A stretch of 36,232 nucleotides of DNA from positions 1-36,232 of the IMG/VR virus record IMGVR_UViG_3300027597_000023. One strand, given 5' to 3'. The stretch is from a virus. The translations under genes were made by a program, and so were the position numbers. Each line of letters starts with the position of its first letter. Within the stretch, counting starts at the first letter, position 1. Positions 20,859 through 29,631 of this stretch are shown in pieces. The notes below the pieces were generated by a model, which did no database searches, had not been told where the DNA came from, and worked only from the letters and a program-made list of their open reading frames with translations.

Positions 20859-23800
20859 TGCTTGGCCTTCTTGCGGATGATGCGTTGGGCCTCGTCAAGG
20901 CTAGCCGCGATGCCGATCAGGCTGCCGGCGGGGCCGTAGATACGAAGGGAGCCTTTGGTCTTACCCGGGAGGGCTCGGTAGCCGCCGGGGAAGGAGTAGG
21001 CCCCGGGCATGGCGGAGTCGGGGGAGGGCATGAACTTGGGGTCGTACCCAAACTCAAAGATTGAGTCGCCGTTGGTGTACAGGTCTCCGGCAGGCACCGT
21101 CTTCTCAAGGATCTTGTAATCGCCACCAAGCGGTCCTTCGCCATGCTGCACGGCGTAGCTCTTGATCGTGGTGATCCAGTCGCCGGGGTTGATCTCGTTG
21201 GACTGGATGCTTTTCGGAATAGCTCGGAATACCTTCACAGGCGCATCCGGTTTGCCTTTGGTAGCTTGGATGATCCGGGCAGCAGCCTTGTCCGTTGCGT
21301 CACCGCTTGAGTGACCGTAATAGCGAGCCGCATTTGGCCCGTAGACGTCGTCTGGATAGACGCCCTTCAGATTGTCCAGCGGGGCACCATAATCGCGCTG
21401 CGGGGCTTTATGCTCGCCGCTGTAGTCCGGCATGAAGCGCAGCATGGCCTCCTTGATCGGGCCGTGCTCAGTGTCCGATTGATTCAACCTGTCCCACACC
21501 TCGTGGTGCAACAACGTCTGGGCAAAGTCTTTGAACGCAGCAGGAACATTGATCCCAAGCTGAGTCAGCCGGTCCTTCTGCTCCATCAGCACCTGCTTGG
21601 TGACAGGCACTTCCTTTCCGTAAACGAGTTTGCCCTGACGGCTGTCGAATGTCGGGATGTCTCCCCGGCCAAGTTGTCCCGACCAGAATCCGACCTTGCC
21701 GTAACTGATGCCCTTGAAGTTGTTCCTGACGTAGTCGATGAACTGGTCAGTCGGCATCGAGTTCACCGCGTCGATGATCTCCTGAGCCTTCGGGTAGAAC
21801 TGCTCGACAGCAGTCTTCATCTGCTCCTTCAGCTTGTTGTGGAAGCCGAACGATCGGAACTTCTGCACAACCGCATCAGCGGCCTGCTCATCAAACACGC
21901 CGCGCTCTGCGGCATTGAGATACTGCTGTCCTTCAGGTGTGCCGAGAAGCTGCGCAAACGCATCCTCTGGGCGCACCTTGGTGCCTTCTTGGAACGGAGC
22001 GTCGGGCCAGTTCTTTTTGATGGTAGAAACAGGAAGCTCCTGACGCTGAATGGATGACAATGTGATGCCGTAGGACTTTACCACGTCGCGCAGTGTGATG
22101 CCCTTGTCGCGCATCGACCGCATGAACGCACCAAAGGCCTTGGCGCCGCCTTTGACGTCACCTCCGCCAACCTCTGCAGCAATTGCATTGATGTCGCGTG
22201 CAGTCAGACTGGAAGGCATGAAGCGCTCACTGGAATCAACAGTGACCTTCATTGATCCGCTAGGCTTGCCTACTGACAATCTGAAATCAGTCCTTCCATC
22301 AGGAAATTGGTCGTCGATCTGAAGTTTTTTAGGATCAACTTTGATAGCAACAACCTCATCACCATAGCCGGTTGTTGGAGACTTTTCCGTGGTCACATAC
22401 ACGTCAGGCTCACCGGCTGATTTGAGCACTCCGGTGCGCCTAATTGCTTCTGCTGCAGTCTTATTTGTGTGGTGATAAACGGTGACAGTCTTGTCAGGGT
22501 TGAGAGGGAGGCCGGTGTTTTCATCCACCGGCATGAAGCGCATATCGCCTTCGCCAACCACGAACTTCGGCATATTGGTCTGAACCTTCCTAGTGAATGC
22601 CGGTGGCTGTGTTTTTGATAAGAAATCGCGGAACACGTCCTTGATCATCGTCTTCTGAGGCAGTGTTCCGATTGCCTTGCCCGGGATCAGAGCTTCGTAT
22701 GATGGATGCGGTTTAGCTCCGATAGTCTCAGCACGCACCGGCTCGGCACCGCTGAACTGAACCACCGCAACAACCTGCCCCGGCGTGAAGTCTTTGTTCT
22801 GCAGGTTGTAGTTCCTGAGCACGTCCTTCCAGCTCCTGATTCCGAGAGCCTTTTTGTTGTCGTGCGATCCAATTGTGCGCACCAGAAAGTCACGATCATT
22901 AAACGTGAGTCCTCTTTCAGATTGCTCTCCAGATCTCTCAAGCTGTGTGAGTCTTGCCCAATCTTCCAGACTGTTGATCTCCGGAACATTGATGCTTCTG
23001 CCTTCTCCCCTGCGGTACTCAATCCACTGCTTGCGTGCATTGCGGGATATCTTGTCGAGCTTCTCCTTCAGCTTTGGATTCTGAGATATGGAGTCTGCCA
23101 ATTCCTCACCAAATGCACGCGAGAACGCACGGCTGGATGCGCTGGACTCTGGACCACCAAGGACAACAAGTCCGATGCCATCGGTAGCCTTGATCTTGTC
23201 CATCACCTTGTCGGTCATCCCCGAGAACGTGCCGGCCCATGCGCCTTTGCCTGAGATTTCAGGCAAGAACGGATAGCCCATTCCGCCCATCAGCACGTCG
23301 ATCTTGCGACCAAGTCTGGTGACATACGGACGGCCAGCATCAGCCCAGTCTGAAACGAACGCGAAACCGCTCTTGCCTCGCATGGCTTTGCGCTGCTGAT
23401 CGGTAACTGCTAGCTTGTCGATCAGGTCCGGAGGCATGAACCGGAATGTGCCGAGCAACTCTCCGTCCTTAAGAGTCGATGTGTCACCGGAAACCACCTT
23501 CTTGGCGACATCTGGCGACTCGGGAGTGATTACATCCCCCGCTTGTCGAACCGTCCCGCCTTCGCCTTGGCCTTCTTGGCCACCGAGAGCGCGATTGCCA
23601 CGGCCTGCTTCTGCGGTTTGCCGGACTTCATCTCGCGGGACACGTTGCTGCTGATCGACTTCTGGCTGTAGCCTTGCTTGAGTGGCATCTGCTTTCCTTT
23701 CTGCTTGGGTTTGGGTGTCGTAGATTCCGATGAGCTTTCCATCGGGACCGTAGAGCTTGTGCTTGGCGCCGCTGATAATGCGGTAGCCCTCATCGGAGTT

Positions 23801-26674
23801 GATAACCGACTTGTCGCCGATGGTCTCGGCAGGCATCCAGCGCTGCTTCGAGAGCTGGTAGGCTTCCTCGGAAAACTTCGCCTTGAAGTCCATCGGAGAC
23901 ATCGAGCCAACACGATCCAGCCGGAAACTGCGAACGAACTTGCTTCCGCCTTTCTCAGCAGCGCCAACAAAGTCGCCAAGGAACTTTGCCTTCTCGACTC
24001 CGAATATCTCAGCGGAACGACGGGCACCTTCTCTCTGGTCGAGGTTGGTAAAGTACCTCGCCAGATCGGTCATAAACCCATCTGTGTTGTTCCACAGGCC
24101 ACCGATGCTTCCATCCTTCTTCAGCAGCTTGCTGAGTTCGTTTCGGACCTTGGTGATGTCGATGGCGTTTACCACCGGGTTGTCTGCCTTTGTGATCTTG
24201 AAGCTGTACGGAGAGAACTCCCGTTCGCTGACTCGGATGCCGCTGTCGTACTTCGGCGAATACTTCTTGGTGAGCTTGTTCCTCACCCGTTTAAGTGCTG
24301 CGAAGTAGGTAACGAACAGGCTGTTGCCGTTCTCGATTGCTAGATTGACTGCTCGGATCTTGTCCTTCATCCGAGAGCTGATCGTCTGGGACTGCTCGAT
24401 GGCACTGAGCTGATCCGGACTGAACCTGCCGGTGATTTCACCGTCGACCATCCGAGCCCCCGGAATCTTCTCGGTGATGGATCGCAACGAGGTCAGATCC
24501 TTGTCGTCGCGTGCTCGGATCTCATCGCTAGAAAGGTTCCTGATGCTGCCATCGGGCATCTGCTCGGCCAACCCAAGGTCGACCAGCTCCTTAGCCGCCA
24601 ACGGGTTTGAAACGTCTTCCGGCTTCAGCACGCGGCCACCGCGGCTGTCATCAAGCATGATCTTCTCGTCCAGCTTGCGACGGGCACGCACCAAGTCGCG
24701 CAGCATGGCGTTAACCTGAGGCGATGCCTGCTTCAAGTCCGGAAACAGGACTGAATCAGTCGGCTTTACGCCAAACGTGCGCTCAATCGACGCAGCAGCG
24801 TTTGCGATGGCCTTGCTGGCGTTCTGCGTCAGTGCGGCATCCAGAAGCTGTCTGGTGAGGCCTGAGAAGCCTTTCAGCATTGCGTCCGGCTTCTGACCAG
24901 CAATCAGTGCTGCAAAGTGTTCAGCAGCCAGCTCCGAGGCAATGTAGTCGGCCTTCTTGTTGATCGTGTCGAACTGGGCAAGTTCTGCTGCACGCTGCGG
25001 ACTGCCTGCGGACAGCTTGTCTCGGTACTCGTTGAACCGAGCCTCAATCTCAGCGTCATTGAAAGCGCCGTCGGCCAGCTTACGGATGATGTCGCCTTCC
25101 TGAATCCAGCGTCCGACAAGAGCGTTCTTGATCTCGGTGGCGCCACCTGCGAGCTGCTCGCTCTTTTCGAGAGCATGGAACAGCTCATGCCCGAGAGTGT
25201 ACAACGGGCTGTCGCCTTTGCCTTTTCCGAGGATGTCGGCATTGATGACAATGGTCGGGCGGTCACCAACTTCAACCTGCACACCACGGGCACGGCCCTT
25301 GTACTGATCAACAAAGTCAGTGTCTGAAAGGTACTTTACGTCAACATCGCCAAACCGACCTTTGACCAGTCCTTCGACGTCCATCAGTGCCGAGGCGGTA
25401 TCCACACCGTGCGTATCTCGGACACGCTCAAACAGCGCCTTGGTAGTCGGGTCCTGCTGTGAGTCAATGAATCGCCCGAGGTCGCCAGCACGAGCTTCCG
25501 CGGCGGCTTTGCCAGTGAGTTTCTGGTAGGCACGGCCACCGATAGCACCGGCAGCGCCTTGCACAGCACCAGCGCCTAGGCCTGCAGCGGCCCCCTCTTC
25601 GCCTCCGGACAAATAGCCCAAGCCTGTACCAATCACTCCACCTTCGATTCCTCCGGCAAGCCCCCTGAGTGAGGCATCCAATGCAGCGTCACCGCCGTAC
25701 TGCCCGACCACACCAAGCATACGCTGGCGCAGGTTAGCACCCGGTGCAGCGCCGATAGCCTCCAAAGGCCCGATGCGCGAAGGCTGGGTCATCAGGTTCT
25801 CGCCGGCCATTGCCAGTGCCTCACCGGCTTCCCGCGCGGTACGGATACCGGCAGGTATGGCAGCGAAGGCAGCAGCCTCGGGAGCAATACCGAGGGCACC
25901 TGCAATGCCGGCGGTGGAAGCAGCGGTGCGAAGCGCTTCTGGCGTCATTCCAAGTGCTTCCGCTGTCATGCGCTCGGCAGCACCGGCAACACGCTCCAGA
26001 GGCCTTGCAGCGCCAGCAACAGCACGTCCTGTGAGTTGAGCGCCTTTGCCGACAGCACGGGTGGCGAGTTTGCCTGCGCCTAGGATTTCACCAACGCCGG
26101 GCACGAACAGCGTCGGATCAAGAATCATTGAAACTCCCTGCACGTACTCCGGATTGGTGTACTCAGGCGGAACCCAAACACCTTCCTCACCACGTTCTAG
26201 TCGAGCGGTGGTGTTGGCGAAATCTCGCGCCTCAAGGAATTGCTGGTAGCGAGACTCGGGCGTTCCACTGCCTGCAACTAGATCCTTGAACTTGAACAAC
26301 GGTGACGATGGGTCTTGCGACTGAGCCGCAAGCCCGTAGAGCTGGCGAGTGCCTTGAGCAAATCCCTCAATGTAGTTCAGAGGGTTTGCTGCAGCACCTT
26401 GAGCGCCTTGAGAAACCGCGCCACTGATCATTCCAATGGCAGCATCTGCGGCTTGAGCGGCGGTGTTGATCCAGTCGGTCTGCTTGGTCTTGGAGAACTG
26501 CTCGAACTTGAGGTAGTCTTCCTGCGTTGGCGTGAAAGCAGGGTCCTGCATTGCGCCGGCAATGTCCTCGCCGGTTGCCGGGAACTGGTCGGCAAGAATG
26601 CGTTGCGCTTCGTTTTGGCTGACCGAGTCAGGAAACTCGACAACCTGAGCACCGACCTGCACCTGATATGGCAT
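20855..26674 (-). CDS. 1939-aa polyvalent ejection protein: zincin, two ADP-ribosyltransferase-like domains, FMP-motif linkers
   Basis: Very large multidomain protein in the place of internal/ejection proteins. Residues 190-390 are Ala/Gly-rich with hydrophobic helices, perhaps membrane-active. HELFH at 496-500 (TLGHELFHALEK) is a zinc-metallopeptidase site. Residues ~1393-1480 (VTVYHHTNKTAAEAIRRTGV) and ~1810-1878 (VKVFRAIPKS, NPGDWITTIKSYAVQHGEG) have the look of two ADP-ribosyltransferase-like folds of polyvalent proteins. A short motif [RK]-F/W-M-P recurs near residues 945, 1079, 1380, 1485, 1746 and 1880. The segment GYR...G...LYGP-x-G-x-LIGI occurs twice (after 945 and at the C-terminus). 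Residues ~995-1048 are a low-complexity linker that also encodes another gene in a different frame. Probably injected with the DNA to modify host proteins. Confidence 0.8.
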   Translation of the reverse strand: MPYQVQVGAQVVEFPDSVSQNEAQRILADQFPATGEDIAGAMQDPAFTPTQEDYLKFEQFSKTKQTDWINTAAQAADAAIGMISGAVSQGAQGAAANPLNYIEGFAQGTRQLYGLAAQSQDPSSPLFKFKDLVAGSGTPESRYQQFLEARDFANTTARLERGEEGVWVPPEYTNPEYVQGVSMILDPTLFVPGVGEILGAGKLATRAVGKGAQLTGRAVAGAARPLERVAGAAERMTAEALGMTPEALRTAASTAGIAGALGIAPEAAAFAAIPAGIRTAREAGEALAMAGENLMTQPSRIGPLEAIGAAPGANLRQRMLGVVGQYGGDAALDASLRGLAGGIEGGVIGTGLGYLSGGEEGAAAGLGAGAVQGAAGAIGGRAYQKLTGKAAAEARAGDLGRFIDSQQDPTTKALFERVRDTHGVDTASALMDVEGLVKGRFGDVDVKYLSDTDFVDQYKGRARGVQVEVGDRPTIVINADILGKGKGDSPLYTLGHELFHALEKSEQLAGGATEIKNALVGRWIQEGDIIRKLADGAFNDAEIEARFNEYRDKLSAGSPQRAAELAQFDTINKKADYIASELAAEHFAALIAGQKPDAMLKGFSGLTRQLLDAALTQNASKAIANAAASIERTFGVKPTDSVLFPDLKQASPQVNAMLRDLVRARRKLDEKIMLDDSRGGRVLKPEDVSNPLAAKELVDLGLAEQMPDGSIRNLSSDEIRARDDKDLTSLRSITEKIPGARMVDGEITGRFSPDQLSAIEQSQTISSRMKDKIRAVNLAIENGNSLFVTYFAALKRVRNKLTKKYSPKYDSGIRVSEREFSPYSFKITKADNPVVNAIDITKVRNELSKLLKKDGSIGGLWNNTDGFMTDLARYFTNLDQREGARRSAEIFGVEKAKFLGDFVGAAEKGGSKFVRSFRLDRVGSMSPMDFKAKFSEEAYQLSKQRWMPAETIGDKSVINSDEGYRIISGAKHKLYGPDGKLIGIYDTQTQAERKADATQARLQPEVDQQQRVPRDEVRQTAEAGRGNRALGGQEGQGEGGTVRQAGDVITPESPDVAKKVVSGDTSTLKDGELLGTFRFMPPDLIDKLAVTDQQRKAMRGKSGFAFVSDWADAGRPYVTRLGRKIDVLMGGMGYPFLPEISGKGAWAGTFSGMTDKVMDKIKATDGIGLVVLGGPESSASSRAFSRAFGEELADSISQNPKLKEKLDKISRNARKQWIEYRRGEGRSINVPEINSLEDWARLTQLERSGEQSERGLTFNDRDFLVRTIGSHDNKKALGIRSWKDVLRNYNLQNKDFTPGQVVAVVQFSGAEPVRAETIGAKPHPSYEALIPGKAIGTLPQKTMIKDVFRDFLSKTQPPAFTRKVQTNMPKFVVGEGDMRFMPVDENTGLPLNPDKTVTVYHHTNKTAAEAIRRTGVLKSAGEPDVYVTTEKSPTTGYGDEVVAIKVDPKKLQIDDQFPDGRTDFRLSVGKPSGSMKVTVDSSERFMPSSLTARDINAIAAEVGGGDVKGGAKAFGAFMRSMRDKGITLRDVVKSYGITLSSIQRQELPVSTIKKNWPDAPFQEGTKVRPEDAFAQLLGTPEGQQYLNAAERGVFDEQAADAVVQKFRSFGFHNKLKEQMKTAVEQFYPKAQEIIDAVNSMPTDQFIDYVRNNFKGISYGKVGFWSGQLGRGDIPTFDSRQGKLVYGKEVPVTKQVLMEQKDRLTQLGINVPAAFKDFAQTLLHHEVWDRLNQSDTEHGPIKEAMLRFMPDYSGEHKAPQRDYGAPLDNLKGVYPDDVYGPNAARYYGHSSGDATDKAAARIIQATKGKPDAPVKVFRAIPKSIQSNEINPGDWITTIKSYAVQHGEGPLGGDYKILEKTVPAGDLYTNGDSIFEFGYDPKFMPSPDSAMPGAYSFPGGYRALPGKTKGSLRIYGPAGSLIGIAASLDEAQRIIRKKAKQ
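23530..23688 (-). CDS. 52-aa DUF6496-like protein nested out of frame in the 1939-aa gene
   Basis: The ATG at 23688 opens MPLKQGYSQKSISSNVSREM, then KSGKPQKQAVAIALSVAKKA and a basic end, closely matching a common family of ~50-aa phage proteins (MPLK-G-SQKTIS-N...KSGKPQKQAVAIAL). AAAGGA is six bases before the ATG. It lies wholly inside the large gene, same strand, different frame, exactly over its Gln/Gly/Glu-rich linker (residues ~995-1048). The large frame stays open, so both products can be made. Role unknown; basic and helical, perhaps nucleic-acid binding. Confidence 0.8.
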   Translation of the reverse strand: MPLKQGYSQKSISSNVSREMKSGKPQKQAVAIALSVAKKAKAKAGRFDKRGM

Positions 26675-26677
26675 AGA

Positions 26678-28378
26678 TTATTCGAGCTTTTTGGTCACAG
26701 TATTCCAACGAAGGACGCCTCCTGAAGCAGGTGCTGTGGATTGCTGTTTTGGATTTAATACCTCAAGCCCAAGCGCCTTTGCCTTGGTTTCAATTCCATT
26801 TCCAGCACGTTCCAAAAGCGACTTGAGCGCCTTGATGTTTGACGATTGCAGCGAAAAAATCCGAGTCGGATTCGGAACGATGGTCTTCAGGATCTCTCGA
26901 TCTGGTTCAGTAACAGTTCCGGGGCCAAGGACTTCCAATCGCAATGCTCCTTGAGCGCCAATTGCCAATTGCTCGGCCTCGGCCTTAATCTCAGGCGTTT
27001 GTTGTTGAGCTTTGCCCAATTGAGCTATCTCAATCAGTCGACTGATGCTGCGACGGCTATCCAGCACGTTTGAATACTGCTCTCTGAACTCTTTTGCTTC
27101 CGCCTCGGTAGGTGCTTGTCCTCGGAACTCAGGAGAATTGATGGTGAGTCCGCGCACCTTTAAAATGTCTCCAATGTCAGTCTTCGGATTAGGAACGAAC
27201 TGCTCCTTGTCTCCGAACCTTACGACAGACCCAATGCCTCCAACCTGTTCAATGGTAGTCGGCCTGCGCTGACCAACCCTCTCAAGGATCTGAGGAACCA
27301 TTGCAATCGTCTCCGGTGTAGCTCCTTGCTGTATCAGGTACTGCGTCAACCTCTTAGACTGGTCCTCGTAGCTGATTGGAACCTGCGTCGAAACATTGCG
27401 CGTAATGGTCTGAGGAGGTTGCTGAATAGGCTGCGCCTGCTGTTCGGGCTGCAGCATACGCGGAGAAATCGTCTGCAACGCAGGAGAGCGGGACATGATT
27501 CCGGCCTGCTGAATAGCCGCTTGAGACTCAGCAAGCTGCTGCCGCTTGAGACGGGTGTTGGCTTCAGCGCGAGCGGCAACTTGAATTGGAGACTCAAACT
27601 GCTGATTGAGGTACGCCGCAGGATCTTCCTGACCAAGTGAAATTGGGCCAGTAAACCTAGGGATTTGCGACACGTTCAGTGCATTTGCCTGTCGTCCGAG
27701 GTCTGTGCCGTATCTGGCAAGATCCTGAGCAGCCTGACCGTATTGGCCCATGAAGTATCGAGCAGCGGTAGCCTCGGCCTGAGATGGCGTAGACTGAACG
27801 GCAGGAGTCGACACACCCGGCATTGGCGGGAACTCAATCGTATCGGTGACCTGCTGCATCTGCGTGGTCGTGGTAGGCTGTTCTAGGCCGTACCGAATAG
27901 CCTCGGTGAGGATGTTCTGTTGCTTGCGCTTATTGGCAGCGTCCTCCAACTGCATTGCACCCAATTGCAACTGCTGGCGGGTGGCCTCGTCGGAGAGTTC
28001 CCGAGCACGCTGTTTATCAGCCCGATCCAAGAAGAACTCGGCATTGAGCAGCGTGGCCTTCTTCTGCGGGATGGACATCGACGAGAACTTCTCGATGTCG
28101 CCGAGCAGCTTCGACTCGGGGCTGTTCTTGTCCATGATGTTGCCGCTCTGGGCAACGGTCTGGAGATACGGAGCCAGCGACTCAAGGCGTGACGTGAGGA
28201 ACTGGTTCTCCTCTTTGTTCTGCCCATACCGCTGCAGCGACTCGCCGATGACATTTCCAATGGCTTGAACGCCTTGGCCGAGGTTTCTGCCAGCCTGAGC
28301 GTAGGCCTCAATGTAGCCTGAAGGAACGGAGGATGGTCCGCCGCCTTGGTAGCCTGCTGAATAGCCGTATTGTGCCAT
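26678..28378 (-). CDS. Putative internal virion / DNA-ejection protein
   Basis: 566 aa, starting MAQYGYSAGYQGGGPSSVPS, a Gly/Tyr/Ser-rich tail found in ejection proteins. Long Gln-rich, helical stretches follow (REQYSNVLDSRRSISRLIEI, ARELSDEATRQQLQLGAMQL), with low Cys and no signal peptide. It lies between the 1939-aa polyvalent gene and the Ala-rich 278-aa gene, matching the cluster of two or three internal proteins in podoviruses that leave the capsid to form a channel. No enzyme motif is visible. Assigned from composition and position. Confidence 0.7.
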   Translation of the reverse strand: MAQYGYSAGYQGGGPSSVPSGYIEAYAQAGRNLGQGVQAIGNVIGESLQRYGQNKEENQFLTSRLESLAPYLQTVAQSGNIMDKNSPESKLLGDIEKFSSMSIPQKKATLLNAEFFLDRADKQRARELSDEATRQQLQLGAMQLEDAANKRKQQNILTEAIRYGLEQPTTTTQMQQVTDTIEFPPMPGVSTPAVQSTPSQAEATAARYFMGQYGQAAQDLARYGTDLGRQANALNVSQIPRFTGPISLGQEDPAAYLNQQFESPIQVAARAEANTRLKRQQLAESQAAIQQAGIMSRSPALQTISPRMLQPEQQAQPIQQPPQTITRNVSTQVPISYEDQSKRLTQYLIQQGATPETIAMVPQILERVGQRRPTTIEQVGGIGSVVRFGDKEQFVPNPKTDIGDILKVRGLTINSPEFRGQAPTEAEAKEFREQYSNVLDSRRSISRLIEIAQLGKAQQQTPEIKAEAEQLAIGAQGALRLEVLGPGTVTEPDREILKTIVPNPTRIFSLQSSNIKALKSLLERAGNGIETKAKALGLEVLNPKQQSTAPASGGVLRWNTVTKKLE

Positions 28379-28390
28379 AAGAGTGAGAGA

Positions 28391-29227
28391 TTAAGTACCT
28401 GCACCACCGCGACCGCGACCAGCCAAGGCGCCACCGCCAATGGCTCCGAGTCCGCCAAACAGTCCGCCAAGCAGTCCGCTGGTAGCAGAAGCTCCGGCAG
28501 CGTTAGCAGCGCCAATGGCCTGCTGATTGCCACCGTAGATATTGGAAGCGTAGGCGCTCTCGGGCTGGAACAACTGGCCGGGGTTGAATCCCTGAGCCTG
28601 CCCGAGGAAGCCCTGAGATCCGGCAAAGGCCTGCGAAGGCCGTCCGAGAACCTGCTGGAACACGTCGCCATACACGCCCTGACCGGCCTGCAGTGCGCCC
28701 ATGGCCTGCTGCTGGCGCTGCTGCTGCAATCCAGCACCGACCATCTGCGAGCGCAGTGCCTCTTGGAACGCGGCATTCGGGCTCTGGGCAATACCACGGG
28801 CAGATGAGGCCATACGGGCCTGCTGCTGCGCCATACGCTGCTGCTCGGGCGTCAACTGGCTACCGGCCAACAGGCCAGATGTGGCGTTACGTGCGAGAAT
28901 ATCAGCGATCTGCGTCTGTTCTGGCGCAAAGCCCTGAATCGCGGCACGGGCTTGAGGCCCGAGCTTGGCAATGTCGGCAATGTCACCGGCACGGGAGGCA
29001 GCACGGCTCGCGGCCTCGACCTGTCCCATGGTGGGCGCAATCTGATCTCGGTAGAGCGCCAGAAGCTCAGGGGTGGCCTGCCGCACCAAGTCCAACTGCA
29101 GAGCTTGGTACTTGGGCGCAAACTGGGCTTCCGCGGCATAGCGCTGCGGTGCCAGCTCAAGCTGTGTGCGCAGCGTGTCCGCGGTTTCTTGGGCGTAGTT
29201 GCGTGGTGCCGGTGCGTCTACTGTCAT
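28391..29227 (-). CDS. Ala/Gln-rich ejection protein with a Gly-rich hydrophobic C-terminus
   Basis: 278 aa. Predicted almost wholly helical up to ~175 (ALQLDLVRQATPELLALYRD, EAASRAASRAGDIADIAKLG, Gln-rich QQQRQQQAMGALQ). The last ~40 residues are Gly/Ala/Leu-rich (SGLLGGLFGGLGAIGGGALA), suitable for insertion into a host membrane. Composition resembles the small ejection proteins of podoviruses (T7 gp14- or P22 gp7-like in style, not detectably homologous by eye). The ATG overlaps the stop of the preceding gene. Confidence 0.75.
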   Translation of the reverse strand: MTVDAPAPRNYAQETADTLRTQLELAPQRYAAEAQFAPKYQALQLDLVRQATPELLALYRDQIAPTMGQVEAASRAASRAGDIADIAKLGPQARAAIQGFAPEQTQIADILARNATSGLLAGSQLTPEQQRMAQQQARMASSARGIAQSPNAAFQEALRSQMVGAGLQQQRQQQAMGALQAGQGVYGDVFQQVLGRPSQAFAGSQGFLGQAQGFNPGQLFQPESAYASNIYGGNQQAIGAANAAGASATSGLLGGLFGGLGAIGGGALAGRGRGGAGT

Positions 29228-29631
29228 AAATGCTTGGATGCTGCCCTATAGATCGGCATCGAACCTTTCTTGTAGGTGGTCAGTTTACCGTTTCTGTAAC
29301 CGATGGCCGGGAGGATTGCCGACTCCGGCCTGTCGTGAAAGAACTTAGCCGCCACCGCCATGGCGAATACCGCGCAGTCGGCAGCAAACTGGTGCCAGTA
29401 CCAGTGGTCGCCATTGGGATCGCTGGCCTGCCACGTCCATGCCTTAGGCTCCGGACCCATCTGGCGCCAGCCTACAAGCACGGCAACCACCTGCTCGTCC
29501 TGAGTGGCGATCTTGAGCGTGCCCTGCTGTGCATGGAATAGCACGTAGTCCTCCAGCGCTTCCCGAGTCCAGCCTTGGAAGCTGTCGGGGAGTTTGCGGA
29601 GGAGATAGTCTGTGATCTGGTGGATCATCAA
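29224..29631 (-). CDS. Small GNAT-like protein
   Basis: 135 aa: MMIHQITDYLLRKLPDSFQG. Residues ~25-60 resemble the beta-rich start of an acetyltransferase-like fold (VLFHAQQGTLKIATQDEQVV then AVLVGWRQMGPEPK), followed by WYWHQFAADCAVFAMAVAAK and a basic, beta-like end with IGYRNGKLTTYKKG. The pyrophosphate-loop signature is not convincing. T7 gp13 is a GNAT-like protein beside its internal proteins, so a small assembly factor is one guess. Overlaps both neighbours by four bases. Confidence 0.6.
   Translation of the reverse strand: MMIHQITDYLLRKLPDSFQGWTREALEDYVLFHAQQGTLKIATQDEQVVAVLVGWRQMGPEPKAWTWQASDPNGDHWYWHQFAADCAVFAMAVAAKFFHDRPESAILPAIGYRNGKLTTYKKGSMPIYRAASKHL

Noticed and set aside
21311-22057. 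Plus-strand open frame of 248 codons
   Set aside because: Antisense to the polyvalent protein in a region with strong coding signal on the minus strand.
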